A stretch of 64,000 nucleotides of DNA from Thalassomonas sp. RHCl1 (GTDB lineage: Bacteria; Pseudomonadota; Gammaproteobacteria; Enterobacterales; Alteromonadaceae), in NCBI RefSeq assembly GCF_947387555.1, contig NZ_CANDNZ010000006.1, forward strand, positions 27,482 to 91,481. The letters run 5' to 3'. The notes under the pieces were generated by a model. That model saw only the letters and a program-made list of their open reading frames with translations, searched no databases and was not told where the DNA came from. Below, in pieces: positions 8,767 to 18,975 of the stretch (position 1 is the stretch's first letter; every line of letters begins with the position of its first letter). A program made the position numbers and the translations under genes.

Positions 8767-10152
8767 ATGACCACGCAAAGCCTCTCCAACAGTTATCAGG
8801 AAACCATAGCCGCACAAGCAACGGCGCCCGGCCGGGGAGGCGTGGGTATCATTCGGGTTTCAGGCCCTGAAGCGAAAAATGTCGCTATGGCGATTTTAGG
8901 TAAGATACCCGAAGTACGTAAAGCCGAATACCTGCCGTTTCTAGATGCAGACAAACAAGCCCTGGATCAGGGAATAGCCCTTTACTTCAAAGGCCCGAAC
9001 TCCTTTACCGGTGAAGACGTACTTGAATTGCACGGCCATGGCGGTCCGGTGATCCTGGATATGCTACTCAAGGAAATTCTCGCCCTGGGTAAAATCAGGA
9101 TCGCCAAACCGGGAGAGTTCAGCGAGCAGGCCTTCCTAAACGACAAGTTGGATCTAACCCAGGCAGAAGCCATTGCCGATTTAATCAACTCCAGCTCAGA
9201 GCAGGCCGCCCGTTGTGCAATCAACTCACTGCAAGGGGATTTTTCCAAACTCATTCATCAGATGGTAGAGAATGTCATCCATTTGCGCATGTATGTCGAA
9301 GCCGCTATCGATTTTCCGGAAGAAGAGATCAACTTTCTTGCCGATGAGAAGATCGTTAACGATCTCAAAGACATCATTGACGAAGTTACTAAAGTGCGTC
9401 AACAGGCCCAGCAAGGCAGCTTGATCCGTGAAGGCATGCGCGTGGTGATCGCCGGACGGCCCAATGCCGGCAAGTCCAGCCTGCTCAATGCCCTGAGCGG
9501 CAAGGAAAGCGCGATAGTGACCGATATCGAGGGCACCACACGGGATGTACTTTCCGAACAGATACATATCGATGGTATGCCGCTGCATATCATAGATACC
9601 GCAGGTTTAAGGGAAAGCTCCGACCGGGTTGAGCAAATCGGCATAGAAAGGGCTTGGCAGGAAATCAGCCAGGCGGATCGGGTATTACTTATGGTGGACT
9701 CCAGCCATGAACATTCTTTGGATCCTAAAGTGCTGTGGCCGGAGTTTTTTGAAAAGTTACCGGACAATATCGGCTTAACCATTATCCGTAACAAGGCCGA
9801 TATCAGCGAAGCACAAACCGGCTACACAGACATTAATGATCACCAAATCGTCACCCTGTCGGCAAAAACCGGCCAGGGTATCCAGGAGCTTAAACAGCAT
9901 CTGAAAGATATCATGGGCTACCAGGGCAATACCGAAGGTGGCTTTATTGCCAGAAGACGGCATATTACGGCACTGGAAAATGCCCACCAACATTTAATCA
10001 CCGGCTTGGATCAACTTGAATCTTATGTTGCCGGCGAGATTCTCGCTGAAGAATTACGTTTGTGTCAGCAGGAGTTGGATCAAATCACCGGTGAATTTAC
10101 CAGTGATGATCTGCTTGGCAGAATATTTTCTTCTTTTTGTATCGGCAAATAA
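8767..10152 (+). CDS. mnmE: tRNA uridine-5-carboxymethylaminomethyl modification GTPase MnmE
   Basis: MnmE works with MnmG to install cmnm5 on wobble uridines. I chose the ATG at 8767 (461 aa) over the in-frame TTG at 8755 because GGAA lies 8 bases before it and the family begins close to the [18 protein letters not shown] motif. Domains: N-terminal tetrahydrofolate-binding domain (about 1-120), helical domain with an inserted G domain. G1 GRPNAGKS is at 230-237, DTAG forms G3 and NKAD forms G4. The C-terminal FCIGK carries the catalytic cysteine. Its partner mnmG lies 2.3 kb downstream. Confidence 0.97.
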   Translation: MTTQSLSNSYQETIAAQATAPGRGGVGIIRVSGPEAKNVAMAILGKIPEVRKAEYLPFLDADKQALDQGIALYFKGPNSFTGEDVLELHGHGGPVILDMLLKEILALGKIRIAKPGEFSEQAFLNDKLDLTQAEAIADLINSSSEQAARCAINSLQGDFSKLIHQMVENVIHLRMYVEAAIDFPEEEINFLADEKIVNDLKDIIDEVTKVRQQAQQGSLIREGMRVVIAGRPNAGKSSLLNALSGKESAIVTDIEGTTRDVLSEQIHIDGMPLHIIDTAGLRESSDRVEQIGIERAWQEISQADRVLLMVDSSHEHSLDPKVLWPEFFEKLPDNIGLTIIRNKADISEAQTGYTDINDHQIVTLSAKTGQGIQELKQHLKDIMGYQGNTEGGFIARRRHITALENAHQHLITGLDQLESYVAGEILAEELRLCQQELDQITGEFTSDDLLGRIFSSFCIGK

Positions 10153-10190
10153 TCACTTGCTTAAACAGTCCTATCAGTTATATTAACTCA

Positions 10191-10222
10191 GGTAGCCGAT
10201 GTATCAGGCGGCTACCTCTACT
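10191..10222 (+). terminator. Possible terminator after mnmE
   Basis: GGTAGCCG (10191-10198) pairs perfectly with CGGCTACC (10209-10216) across a 10-base loop, 39 bp after the mnmE stop. The following TCTACTTTC is only moderately T-rich, so efficiency is uncertain. Confidence 0.5.
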
Positions 10223-10293
10223 TTCTGCAGCCCGGTAATACAGCTGTTACAGTCATGAAGACTAAAAGCCCTCATCAAAAAATACATAATTTA

Positions 10294-10381
10294 ATGCATG
10301 AAGATATGCATAATTAAAATCATAACTTTTATCATAAAAAATGAATTAACTTTAGAATAACTTATGCATTGAAACTTGCAT
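10294..10381. promoter_or_regulatory. Two pairs of TGCAT half-sites, candidate operator
   Basis: ATGCAT occurs at 10294, 10306 and 10364 and TTGCAT at 10376. Within each pair the half-sites are exactly 12 bp apart, and each pair forms an imperfect palindrome (TTAATGCAT...ATGCATAA and TTATGCAT...TTGCATTAA). The pairs lie 60-150 bp upstream of a small HTH-like gene, the right place for an autoregulatory operator. Function is inference. Confidence 0.5.
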
Positions 10382-10441
10382 TAAGATAAAATCTGTTTTT
10401 TACTCATATAATCAAGATTAAAGAATAGAGATTTATACTAA

Positions 10442-10654
10442 ATGACTGACTTAAAACAAGAACTGGCGGCGGTACGCGCTGAACTAAAAAAACATCCGCT
10501 GGATGATTTTAAAAACGATATTCTGGAGTTAGTCAGCCAACATGGTGCCAGTCAGCAAGAAGTGGTGATCTGGTTAGAAGTCTATAAAGATATTTCTATT
10601 ACCCAATCAACCTTAAGCCGGCGCCTTAGCCGCTGGAAGGCTCAGGAAGAATAA
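10442..10654 (+). CDS. Small HTH-like protein, unknown (70 aa)
   Basis: MTDLKQELAAVRAELKKHPLDDF... ends in ITQSTLSRRLSRWKAQEE. The tail looks like a recognition helix (TQSTLSRRLSRWK) after a QQEVVIWLE helix, so a small DNA-binding protein is plausible; the N-terminus is amphipathic and may dimerise. It resembles the helix-turn-helix of short host proteins rather than a full regulator. AGAGA lies about 10 bases before the ATG. Repeated TGCAT half-sites upstream fit an autoregulated gene. The family is not recognised with confidence. Confidence 0.7.
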   Translation: MTDLKQELAAVRAELKKHPLDDFKNDILELVSQHGASQQEVVIWLEVYKDISITQSTLSRRLSRWKAQEE

Positions 10655-10966
10655 ATCTCTTGCCTCCTGCTGGCTAATTGCTTTTCTCTGAACACGTTCA
10701 AGGTATTTTCAATAAAGAGTCCAGCGGGCATCCGACTACACCAACAATTAAGTAAGATATGGCAACAATTTTTACTGTTATATTGACCTAGCTTTAACAA
10801 CAAAACATCACAAATAAGCACGGCATGTTAGCCAGGTATCCCTGCATTGCAGAATATTTTCCTGAAGCGCTACAGGGTAATAAAGTGGCATTCAACCACC
10901 ATATGTCTATATTCAACTAGCAGAAAGATAGCTCGTGGATTTATATCGGTGACAGGAAAACCACAA
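10655..10966. other. Intergenic region, nothing recognised
   Basis: About 310 bp. The reading frame of the next gene remains open upstream to a TTG at 10847, but that stretch lacks a ribosome site and reads as low-quality protein, so I leave it non-coding. No terminator, repeat or RNA structure stood out. Confidence 0.4.
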
Positions 10967-11422
10967 ATGGCTTTAACAGTAAGTTTTTATGAAAATGTAA
11001 AATATAACTCAATGAAAACCTGGAAGTTGACGGGTAAAAATAGGCTTATCAAAGTTGTAGCCCCGTTAAGTGCAATAACAAACAATCTTGGTTATGTCAC
11101 CCAGGAAAAATTTATTGACGGTTTAACGCCACTGCAAATTGAACGGGATCTGGGGCTTAAACCCAAAATGTTGATCACGGGCGCCAAAATTTATCGGTTG
11201 ATGCGTTTGCCAAAACTCGAAGAGTTCGAAAACAGGTTAAGTACTAGTTTTCCTGGTGGCAGCGTATTTGAATGGCAACAAATATCAGAGCAGGAATTTA
11301 AGGAAAGAGATTTTTGGCCGCCAGGCAAAGGATTTCCCCAATGGCAGGTTACTACTAAAATTCCCGTTGAATTAATAAGTTCACTCTTGCCCTATGAACC
11401 CTACAGCATACGCAAAAAATAA
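10967..11422 (+). CDS. Unknown 151-residue protein
   Basis: I chose the ATG at 10967 (MALTVSFYENVKYNSMKTWK), which has AGGA 9 bases upstream. The protein is basic, soluble and without a signal peptide. A Pro/Trp-rich C-terminal half contains RDFWPPGKGFPQWQVTTKIP and ends YEPYSIRKK. The compact KGFPQW-type motif recalls small enzymatic or toxin-like domains, but I cannot name a family. It is flanked by core genes mnmE and mioC together with the HTH-like gene, so it is an accessory insertion at the origin side. Confidence 0.6.
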   Translation: MALTVSFYENVKYNSMKTWKLTGKNRLIKVVAPLSAITNNLGYVTQEKFIDGLTPLQIERDLGLKPKMLITGAKIYRLMRLPKLEEFENRLSTSFPGGSVFEWQQISEQEFKERDFWPPGKGFPQWQVTTKIPVELISSLLPYEPYSIRKK

Positions 11423-11575
11423 ATGATCTGTAAACCTGCATACTTCACTCTCTTCGAACTTTGATCTAAATAAAAACGAGCAAAAATTCCTGTAAATAAG
11501 CTCAGTTCAGCAAGCAAAACCTAGTAAGATTAGCCTCAAGTTTTTAGATTTGATCAGCCAATTATTCGAGGTTAT

Positions 11576-12019
11576 ATGTCTTCATTTCAAATTATCGTGG
11601 GTAGCATGTTGGGGGGAACCGAATATGTTGCCGAGGCATGCGAGCAAAGTTTACAGTCACTCGGCCATCAAACTCAGCTGCATTTACAGCCGGAATTTGC
11701 CCAAATAACGAAAAAAAATCAAACCTGGCTCATTTGCACGTCAACTCATGGTGCCGGCGATTATCCGGATAACATAGATCAATTTGTCTCAGATCTAAGA
11801 TCCACCAGCGAAGATCTATCCACGATCAAGTTTCTAACGATCGGCGTCGGCGACAGCAGTTATGATACTTTCTGTCAGGCGGCAAAAAATATTGAAAAGC
11901 TACTTATATCAAAAGGTTGCACTTGTACAAAAGCCGTTAAAACCTTAGATATGAGCCAGGATATAGATCCGGAAGATCTTGCTCAGCAGTGGATCGAGGA
12001 AAATTCGGATCTTTTATAA
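11576..12019 (+). CDS. mioC: Flavodoxin-like protein MioC
   Basis: MioC is an FMN-binding flavodoxin-like protein; in E. coli its transcription enters oriC, and the protein has been linked to biotin synthase activity. The 147-residue product has the FMN phosphate loop GSMLGGTEYVAE (about 8-19), the STHGAGDYPDN segment and GVGDSSYDTFC. Length matches the family (147 in E. coli). It transcribes toward oriC, as in E. coli. The coding sequence itself carries about 10 GATC sites, far above expectation. Confidence 0.93.
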   Translation: MSSFQIIVGSMLGGTEYVAEACEQSLQSLGHQTQLHLQPEFAQITKKNQTWLICTSTHGAGDYPDNIDQFVSDLRSTSEDLSTIKFLTIGVGDSSYDTFCQAAKNIEKLLISKGCTCTKAVKTLDMSQDIDPEDLAQQWIEENSDLL

Positions 12020-12141
12020 AAGGCTTATCCAAAAGTTATTCACAAAACCAAAGATAAAAACAAGGTATTGTGAATAACTTTGAGGAAAAGATATTAATTT
12101 TCTATTATTATTCAGTGAGCATAAAAAAAATTTTGATCCCC

Positions 12142-12150
12142 TGTGGATAA
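12142..12150 (-). promoter_or_regulatory. Perfect DnaA box inside oriC
   Basis: TGTGGATAA is the exact reverse complement of TTATCCACA. It lies between two GATC sites in the centre of the origin and is the strongest single box there. Confidence 0.85.
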
Positions 12151-12247
12151 ACAGGCCTTTTGATCATAGATTATACGGACTTTGATCCAAAGTTGATCAC
12201 AGGATCCGATCTCTAATACTAATATGATCTTATTGAAGAAATATGAC

Positions 12248-12256
12248 TTATACACA
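12248..12256 (+). promoter_or_regulatory. DnaA box inside oriC (TTATACACA)
   Basis: TTATACACA matches the consensus TTWTNCACA and is identical to the E. coli oriC R2 box type. It is the box nearest the AT-rich unwinding side. Confidence 0.8.
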
Positions 12257-12423
12257 GAAAAGCAGGATCCTAATATAAAATAATAATAAGATCTTTATAT
12301 AGATCTTCTTTATTAATAAACGATCGAGACGAGATCTTTTTCCTCGTTTGATCGTTTCACTTCTGGTGAAAAAACGGTAAAATACGCGCCTTAATTTTTT
12401 CACTGACCTAAGGTTGTAAATTT

Positions 12424-14313
12424 ATGTGGTATCAAGAGTCTTATGACGTAATCGTTGTTGGTGGCGGTCATGCGGGTACAGAAGCATCACTGGCTGCGGC
12501 GCGTATGGGTTGTAAAACCTTGTTATTAACTCACAACATTGACACCTTGGGACAAATGTCCTGTAACCCGGCGATCGGCGGGATCGGCAAGGGTCATTTG
12601 GTAAAAGAGATCGATGCGTTAGGCGGCCTGATGGCAACGGCGATCGATCACTCTGCCATACAGTTCAGAACTTTGAATGCCAGTAAAGGCCCGGCAGTAC
12701 GTGCCACAAGGGCTCAGGCGGATCGTGCTCTCTATCGCGCCTTTGTCAGACAAACCCTGGAAAACCAGGAAAATCTGACTATTTTCCAACAGCCTTGTGA
12801 CGATCTGATCCTGGAAAACGATCAAGTGATCGGTGTTTCCACACAAATGGGCCTGAAATTTAAAGGTAAAACCGTAGTTTTAACCGTAGGTACCTTCCTG
12901 GCCGGACAAATTCATATTGGTTTAAATAATTATCAGGGCGGTCGCGCCGGTGATCCTGCCAGCGTTAATTTAGCTTCCAGCCTGCGTGATATGCCGTTTA
13001 GAATGGATCGCCTGAAAACCGGTACCCCGCCAAGACTGGATGCCCGCACCCTGGACTTTTCTGTGATGGAAGAACAGCCTGGCGATACACCCAGACCGGT
13101 ATTTTCCTTTATGGGATCACAAGCGGATCATCCTGAGCAGATCTCTTGTTATATCACCCATACCAACGAAAAAACCCATGATTTTATTCGTCAGGGCATG
13201 GATCGTTCTCCTATGTATACCGGGGTCATTGAAGGCGTAGGACCAAGATATTGTCCTTCTATCGAAGATAAGATCACCCGCTTTGCCGATAAAGACTCAC
13301 ACCAGATCTTTGTTGAACCGGAAGGCTTAACCACACACGAAATCTACCCGAACGGTATTTCCACCAGCTTGCCGTTTGATGTGCAGATGAACCTGGTACG
13401 CTCGATCAAAGGTTTTGAAAATGCCCATATTACCCGTCCGGGTTACGCGATCGAATACGATTACTTTGATCCACGGGATCTGAAACAGACCCTGGAAAGC
13501 AAATTTATCCATAACCTGTATTTTGCCGGTCAAATCAATGGTACCACTGGTTATGAAGAAGCTGGTGCTCAGGGTTTACTCGCAGCAACCAATGCTGCCT
13601 GTCGTGTTAAAGAGTTGGATCCTTTCATTTTGGGTCGTGATCAGGCTTATATGGGCGTATTGATCGACGATCTTTCAACATTAGGCACCAAAGAACCTTA
13701 CCGCATGTTTACGTCTCGCGCGGAATACCGCTTATTATTACGTGAAGACAATGCCGATATCCGTTTAACGGAGCAAGGCCGTAAGGTTGGCCTGGTCTGT
13801 GATGCCCGCTGGCAGCGTTTTAATGAAAAAATGGAAAACATTGAATTAGAGCGTCAACGATTAAAGTCTATCTGGGTGCAAAAGGATCATAATGCTGTTG
13901 AAGATCTCAATCCTTTATTGAAAAACCCGGTCAGCCGGGATACCAACCTGGAAGATCTGTTGCGTCGCCCGGAAGTGCGTTATGACGATCTGATGAAAAT
14001 TGAAGCCTTTGGTCCGGCCATTAAAGACGAGCAGGCAGCCGAGCAACTGGAAATTCAAACCAAGTATGCCGGTTATATCGAGCGTCAAATCGATGAAATC
14101 GCGAAAAAGAAACGTCATGAAGACACAGTGATCCCAACAGACTTCGATTACAGCCAGATTTCCGGCCTCTCCAATGAGGTGGTTGCCAAGTTATCCGACG
14201 CCCGCCCGGAAACAATTGGCAAGGCATCGCGTATTTCTGGTATTACTCCGGCGGCAATTTCGTTATTATTGGTTTATCTGAAAAAACACGGCTTATTACG
14301 TAAAAGCGCCTGA
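12424..14313 (+). CDS. mnmG: tRNA uridine-5-carboxymethylaminomethyl modification enzyme MnmG (GidA)
   Basis: MnmG is the FAD-dependent partner of MnmE in wobble-uridine modification. The 629-residue protein (E. coli 629) has the FAD-binding GGGHAGTEA at 13-21, the [22 protein letters not shown] block and the C-terminal MnmE/tRNA-binding helical domain. A TAAAAT at 12378-12383 is a plausible -10. By hand count the gene holds about 31 GATC sites, some four-fold above expectation. It lies right beside the origin and starts a rightward mnmG-rsmG-parA-parB group. Confidence 0.98.
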   Translation: MWYQESYDVIVVGGGHAGTEASLAAARMGCKTLLLTHNIDTLGQMSCNPAIGGIGKGHLVKEIDALGGLMATAIDHSAIQFRTLNASKGPAVRATRAQADRALYRAFVRQTLENQENLTIFQQPCDDLILENDQVIGVSTQMGLKFKGKTVVLTVGTFLAGQIHIGLNNYQGGRAGDPASVNLASSLRDMPFRMDRLKTGTPPRLDARTLDFSVMEEQPGDTPRPVFSFMGSQADHPEQISCYITHTNEKTHDFIRQGMDRSPMYTGVIEGVGPRYCPSIEDKITRFADKDSHQIFVEPEGLTTHEIYPNGISTSLPFDVQMNLVRSIKGFENAHITRPGYAIEYDYFDPRDLKQTLESKFIHNLYFAGQINGTTGYEEAGAQGLLAATNAACRVKELDPFILGRDQAYMGVLIDDLSTLGTKEPYRMFTSRAEYRLLLREDNADIRLTEQGRKVGLVCDARWQRFNEKMENIELERQRLKSIWVQKDHNAVEDLNPLLKNPVSRDTNLEDLLRRPEVRYDDLMKIEAFGPAIKDEQAAEQLEIQTKYAGYIERQIDEIAKKKRHEDTVIPTDFDYSQISGLSNEVVAKLSDARPETIGKASRISGITPAAISLLLVYLKKHGLLRKSA

Positions 14314-14327
14314 ACCTGATAACACTA

Positions 14328-14954
14328 ATGACATTAAAAGCGAAACTGGAATCACTGTTAAGTGAAACACCCCTGGAAATCTCTGAGCAGCAAGTCGACC
14401 TATTGATCCAATATGTCGACTTGTTGGTTAAATGGAACAAAGCCTATAACCTGACCTCAGTGCGGGATCCCGAAGAGATGCTGGTTAAGCATATTCTCGA
14501 CAGCCTGATGGTGGGACCGCAATTACATGGTAAATCCTTTATCGATGTCGGTACCGGCCCCGGACTTCCCGGGATCCCGTTGTCGATCCTCTACCCTGAT
14601 CGCCAATTTGTACTGTTAGACAGCTTAGGCAAAAGAATTACCTTTTTGCGCCAGGTGGTTTTTCAGTTAAAATTAACCAACGTCAAGCCGGTATTAAGTC
14701 GGGTTGAAGAATATCACCCGGAAATTCCTTTTGATGGCGTTTTAAGTCGCGCATTTTCCTCATTAAATGATATGGTTAGCTGGTGTCAGCATTTAATTGC
14801 GGTTGATACCGGACGATTTTTTGCCTTAAAAGGGCAATATCCGCTAGAAGAAATTGCCGCCTTGCCTGACAATATCGAACTGGTGACCGGCTCGGAAATC
14901 GAGGTACCGCACTTAGTGGGTGAGCGTCATTTAATAGAATTAAAGAAAATATAA
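14328..14954 (+). CDS. rsmG: 16S rRNA (guanine-527-N7)-methyltransferase RsmG (GidB)
   Basis: RsmG methylates N7 of G527 in 16S rRNA with S-adenosylmethionine. The 208-residue sequence has the SAM-binding loop [15 protein letters not shown] (about 65-79), the upstream [18 protein letters not shown] motif and LSRAFSSL. Length matches E. coli (207). It begins 14 bp after mnmG and continues the same unit toward parAB. Confidence 0.97.
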   Translation: MTLKAKLESLLSETPLEISEQQVDLLIQYVDLLVKWNKAYNLTSVRDPEEMLVKHILDSLMVGPQLHGKSFIDVGTGPGLPGIPLSILYPDRQFVLLDSLGKRITFLRQVVFQLKLTNVKPVLSRVEEYHPEIPFDGVLSRAFSSLNDMVSWCQHLIAVDTGRFFALKGQYPLEEIAALPDNIELVTGSEIEVPHLVGERHLIELKKI

Positions 14955-15011
14955 TTAAGCTTTATTCTTTTATTCATAAATCAATAAATAACTAAAGCGC
15001 TAGAGGATCTT

Positions 15012-15809
15012 GTGGGAAAAATAATCGCAGTAGCTAACCAAAAAGGTGGTGTGGGCAAAACCACCACTTCAGTCAACTTGGCTGCATCGCTGGCAGCGAC
15101 GAAACGTAAGGTATTGTTGATCGACCTGGATCCTCAGGGCAACGCCACTATGGGCAGCGGCATCGACAAATACGAAGTGCATGCCAGCTGTTACGAATTA
15201 TTGGTGGAAGAAAAACCTTTTGCCGAGGTGGTAGTTAAAGATACGTCCGGGGTTTATGACTTATTGGCGGCCAATGCCGATGTCACCGCTGCCGAAATCA
15301 AACTGATGGAAGTATTCGCCCGGGAGCTGAGATTACGCAATGCCCTGGCGCCGGTGAAAGACGAATACGATTATATCATTATCGACTGCCCCCCTTCCCT
15401 GAATATGCTTACGGTCAATGCCATGGCCGCCGCCGATTCCGTGCTGGTGCCGATGCAATGTGAATATTATGCCCTCGAAGGTTTAACCGCATTGATGGAC
15501 ACCATCAGTAAGTTGGCGGCAGTGATCAATGCCGATCTGCATATTGAAGGCATATTGCGTACCATGTATGATCCCCGTAACCGGCTGGCCAATGATGTTT
15601 CCGAACAGCTCAAACGTCATTTTGGTGATAAAGTCTACCGCACTGTGATCCCCAGAAATGTCCGTTTGGCTGAAGCGCCGAGTTTCGGCGCCCCGGCGAT
15701 GTATTATGATAAATCATCAACCGGCGCCAAGGCCTATTTAGCCCTGGCAGGTGAGATTTTACGCCGCGAAGAGCCCAGCCCGAAAAAAGTAGCAAACGCA
15801 ACCAATTAA
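15012..15809 (+). CDS. parA: Chromosome partitioning ATPase ParA (Soj-like)
   Basis: ParA is a Walker-type ATPase that positions ParB-parS complexes and segregates newly replicated origins. The 265-residue product has the deviant Walker A KGGVGKTT at 11-18, DLDPQGNAT and the IIDCPPSL motif. It starts with GTG at 15012 preceded by GAGGATCTT; there is no nearby ATG. It is followed 14 bp later by parB, and two parS-like sites lie in recF about 14 kb away. Confidence 0.96.
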   Translation: MGKIIAVANQKGGVGKTTTSVNLAASLAATKRKVLLIDLDPQGNATMGSGIDKYEVHASCYELLVEEKPFAEVVVKDTSGVYDLLAANADVTAAEIKLMEVFARELRLRNALAPVKDEYDYIIIDCPPSLNMLTVNAMAAADSVLVPMQCEYYALEGLTALMDTISKLAAVINADLHIEGILRTMYDPRNRLANDVSEQLKRHFGDKVYRTVIPRNVRLAEAPSFGAPAMYYDKSSTGAKAYLALAGEILRREEPSPKKVANATN

Positions 15810-15823
15810 TTTCTAGGAACAAT

Positions 15824-16720
15824 ATGAGCCCATCAAAACGTAGAGGCTTAGGCCGCGGCCTTGACGCATTACTGACCAACGAAGCCCCTAAACCGGCAGA
15901 GCAGCCGGTGGTGGAAACAGTCCTGGAAAAAAGCGAATTACAAAAACTGCCGATCGAGCAGTTACAACCGGGCAAGTACCAGCCGCGCAAAGACATGTCG
16001 CCGGAAGCCCTGGAAGAACTGGCTAATTCTATTCGCTCGCAGGGCATTATCCAGCCGATCGTGGTGCGTGCTCTTAGCGAAGAAGCTGGCAGCGGCGAAG
16101 CGCAATATGAAATCATTGCCGGTGAACGTCGCTGGCGTGCGGCTTTACTTGCCGGTATTGATATGATGCCGTGTCTGGTCAAAGAAGTACCGGACGAAGC
16201 CGCCGTTGCTATCGCCCTGATTGAAAATATTCAGCGCGAAGATCTTAATGCCATGGAAGAAGCCATTGCATTAGAGCGGTTATTAACGGAATTTGAACTG
16301 ACCCACCAGGAAGTGGCGGACGCGGTCGGCAAATCCCGCACCACGGTATCGAACCTGTTACGCCTGAATAACCTTAACGATGAGGTCAAAACCTTGCTCG
16401 AGCATGGCGATATTGAAATGGGTCATGCCCGCGCCCTGCTGGCACTGGAAAACGACCTGCAAACCACCACCGCACGCACCGTTGTGGCCAAAGAACTCAC
16501 GGTACGGGAAACCGAGTCGTTAGTGAAAAAGGTTCAGGAACCTGAAAAGCCTAAAGCGGAAAAAGTCAAAGATCCCGATACCTTAGCGTTGGAAAATAAC
16601 CTTTCTGAGAAGCTGGGTTCCCAGGTTTCCATCAGCCATAACCGCAAGGGCAAAGGCAAGCTGGTGATTTCTTATACCAACCTTGAAGAACTTGACGGCA
16701 TAGTGGCAAAATTCTCTTAA
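15824..16720 (+). CDS. parB: Chromosome partitioning protein ParB (Spo0J-like)
   Basis: ParB is a CTPase that binds parS and spreads to form the partition complex. The 298-residue protein begins with the ParA-interacting MSPSKRRGLGRGLDALL. It has the CTP-binding LQPGKYQPRKDM and GERRWRAAL motifs, an HTH around residues 160-185 (THQEVADAVGKSRTTVSNLLRL) and a C-terminal dimerisation domain. An acidic/basic linker (PEKPKAEKVKDPD) precedes the latter. Confidence 0.97.
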   Translation: MSPSKRRGLGRGLDALLTNEAPKPAEQPVVETVLEKSELQKLPIEQLQPGKYQPRKDMSPEALEELANSIRSQGIIQPIVVRALSEEAGSGEAQYEIIAGERRWRAALLAGIDMMPCLVKEVPDEAAVAIALIENIQREDLNAMEEAIALERLLTEFELTHQEVADAVGKSRTTVSNLLRLNNLNDEVKTLLEHGDIEMGHARALLALENDLQTTTARTVVAKELTVRETESLVKKVQEPEKPKAEKVKDPDTLALENNLSEKLGSQVSISHNRKGKGKLVISYTNLEELDGIVAKFS

Positions 16721-16899
16721 TTTCCCTTCTGTTGTGACTTATTTGTAAATATTACCAGTAGACCAACATTTATTCGAAAATATCCGGGCCGCTGTGCCCG
16801 ATTAAGTTGCAATCAAAGCTTAAATCAGTATACTTGCGCTGACTTTTTAAAGTTGTGATTTTTACTTTAATTTAGCATGAGATTTACGAATATTTTCGT

Positions 16900-17304
16900 A
16901 TGGAGTTGTCGGTGACCACATCCCGCAGAAATGATCTGGTAAAACCGGGACGTAGGCTGGCATATCAGCAAATAGGCATCTCCATTTTCCTGGTCGTAGC
17001 TTGTGCGTTAGTAGCATATTTTTGTTGGGGGTTATCCTATGCGATATCCGCTTTAACCGGCGGTGCCATCGGGATAATCCCTAATTTTATATTCGCCTGG
17101 AAAGCCTTTAGGTTCTCCGGAGCCAGCGTCTCTAAATTGGTTGTTGAATCATTTTACAGCGGCGTGAAATTAAAACTGGTATTGACGGCGCTGTTATTCG
17201 CCCTGGCCTTTAAATTTATGGTCATTATGCCGATACCGTTTTTTGGCACATTTTGCCTGGTAATGGTGATGCCGTTACTGGCACCGGTTTTTTTGAAAAT
17301 TTAA
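16900..17304 (+). CDS. atpI: ATP synthase protein I
   Basis: AtpI is a small membrane protein that aids assembly of the c-ring and is not part of the finished enzyme. The 134-residue product has four hydrophobic segments (about 22-44, 47-62, 82-102 and 106-130) with the family GGAIGIIPNFIFAWKAFR stretch. Its start is uncertain: the ATG at 16900 has no clear ribosome site, while the in-frame GTG at 16912 has GGAG 6 bases upstream and would remove four residues. It heads the atp operon, 31 bp before atpB. Confidence 0.88.
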   Translation: MELSVTTSRRNDLVKPGRRLAYQQIGISIFLVVACALVAYFCWGLSYAISALTGGAIGIIPNFIFAWKAFRFSGASVSKLVVESFYSGVKLKLVLTALLFALAFKFMVIMPIPFFGTFCLVMVMPLLAPVFLKI

Positions 17305-17311
17305 CTTTTAA

Positions 17312-18121
<810 letters not shown>

Positions 18122-18134
18122 AATTTCGATGTTG

Positions 18135-18165
18135 CGGGCTTGCAGGCGTAGTGCCGGCAGGCCCG
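18135..18165 (+). other. Hairpin between atpB and atpE
   Basis: CGGGCTTGC (18135-18143) pairs with GCAGGCCCG (18157-18165) with one G-T wobble. No T tract follows directly, so this is more likely an RNA-processing or stability element than a terminator. Confidence 0.5.
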
Positions 18166-18181
18166 TAGTTTTGATTTAATT

Positions 18182-18444
<263 letters not shown>

Positions 18445-18491
18445 TTAATAAGTCTTTTTTAATACACGAATAATCAATAGGAGGTACACAA

Positions 18492-18962
18492 ATGAACATT
18501 AATATGACCCTTATCGGTGAATTAATCGCATTTGTCGTATTCGTAATTTTCTGTATGAAGTTCGTATGGCCGCCGATTATGACTGCCATCGAAGATCGTC
18601 AGAAAACTATTGCTGATGGCCTTGCCGCTTCTGACCGTGCCGCTAAAGATCTTGAGCTTGCTCAGGAAAAAGCCACGGCTCAACTGAAAGACGCAAAAGC
18701 TCAAGCTGCTGGTATTATCGAAGCAGCTAAGAAACGCGAAACTCAAATAGTTGAAGAAGCGACGGTTAAAGCACAGACCGAAAAAGCGAAAATTATCGCT
18801 GCCGGTCATGCCGAGATTGAAACTGAGCGTAACCAGGCTAAAGAAGAATTGCGTCAACAAGTCGCTGTTCTTGCCGTAGCCGGTGCCGAGAAAATTCTCG
18901 AGCGTTCAATTGATGCCGCTGCTCACAGCGACATTTTAGATAAACTTGTAGCTGAACTATAG
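18492..18962 (+). CDS. atpF: ATP synthase Fo subunit b
   Basis: Subunit b is the peripheral stalk that connects Fo to F1. The 156-residue protein (E. coli 156) has one N-terminal membrane segment (about 6-26, ending FVWPPIM) followed by a long Ala/Lys/Glu-rich coiled coil ([20 protein letters not shown]...). AGGAGG precedes its ATG. It lies 14 bp before atpH. Confidence 0.97.
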   Translation: MNINMTLIGELIAFVVFVIFCMKFVWPPIMTAIEDRQKTIADGLAASDRAAKDLELAQEKATAQLKDAKAQAAGIIEAAKKRETQIVEEATVKAQTEKAKIIAAGHAEIETERNQAKEELRQQVAVLAVAGAEKILERSIDAAAHSDILDKLVAEL

Positions 18963-18975
18963 AGGGTATAGAGCT

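Larger units (their letters stand above)
12020..12423. other. oriC: Chromosomal replication origin oriC (mioC-mnmG spacer)
   Basis: This 404-bp spacer carries DnaA-box-like 9-mers at 12025 (TTATCCAAA), 12036 (TTATTCACA), 12069 (reverse TTATTCACA), 12142 (reverse, perfect TTATCCACA) and 12248 (TTATACACA), plus a degenerate TTATACGGA near 12171. It holds 13 GATC sites by hand count (12135, 12162, 12184, 12195, 12203, 12208, 12226, 12266, 12290, 12302, 12322, 12333, 12350). The mnmG side is AT-rich with repeated AGATCTT-type motifs, resembling the E. coli 13-mer unwinding element. Layout and orientation match E. coli mioC-oriC-gidA. Functional confirmation is lacking here. Confidence 0.9.
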
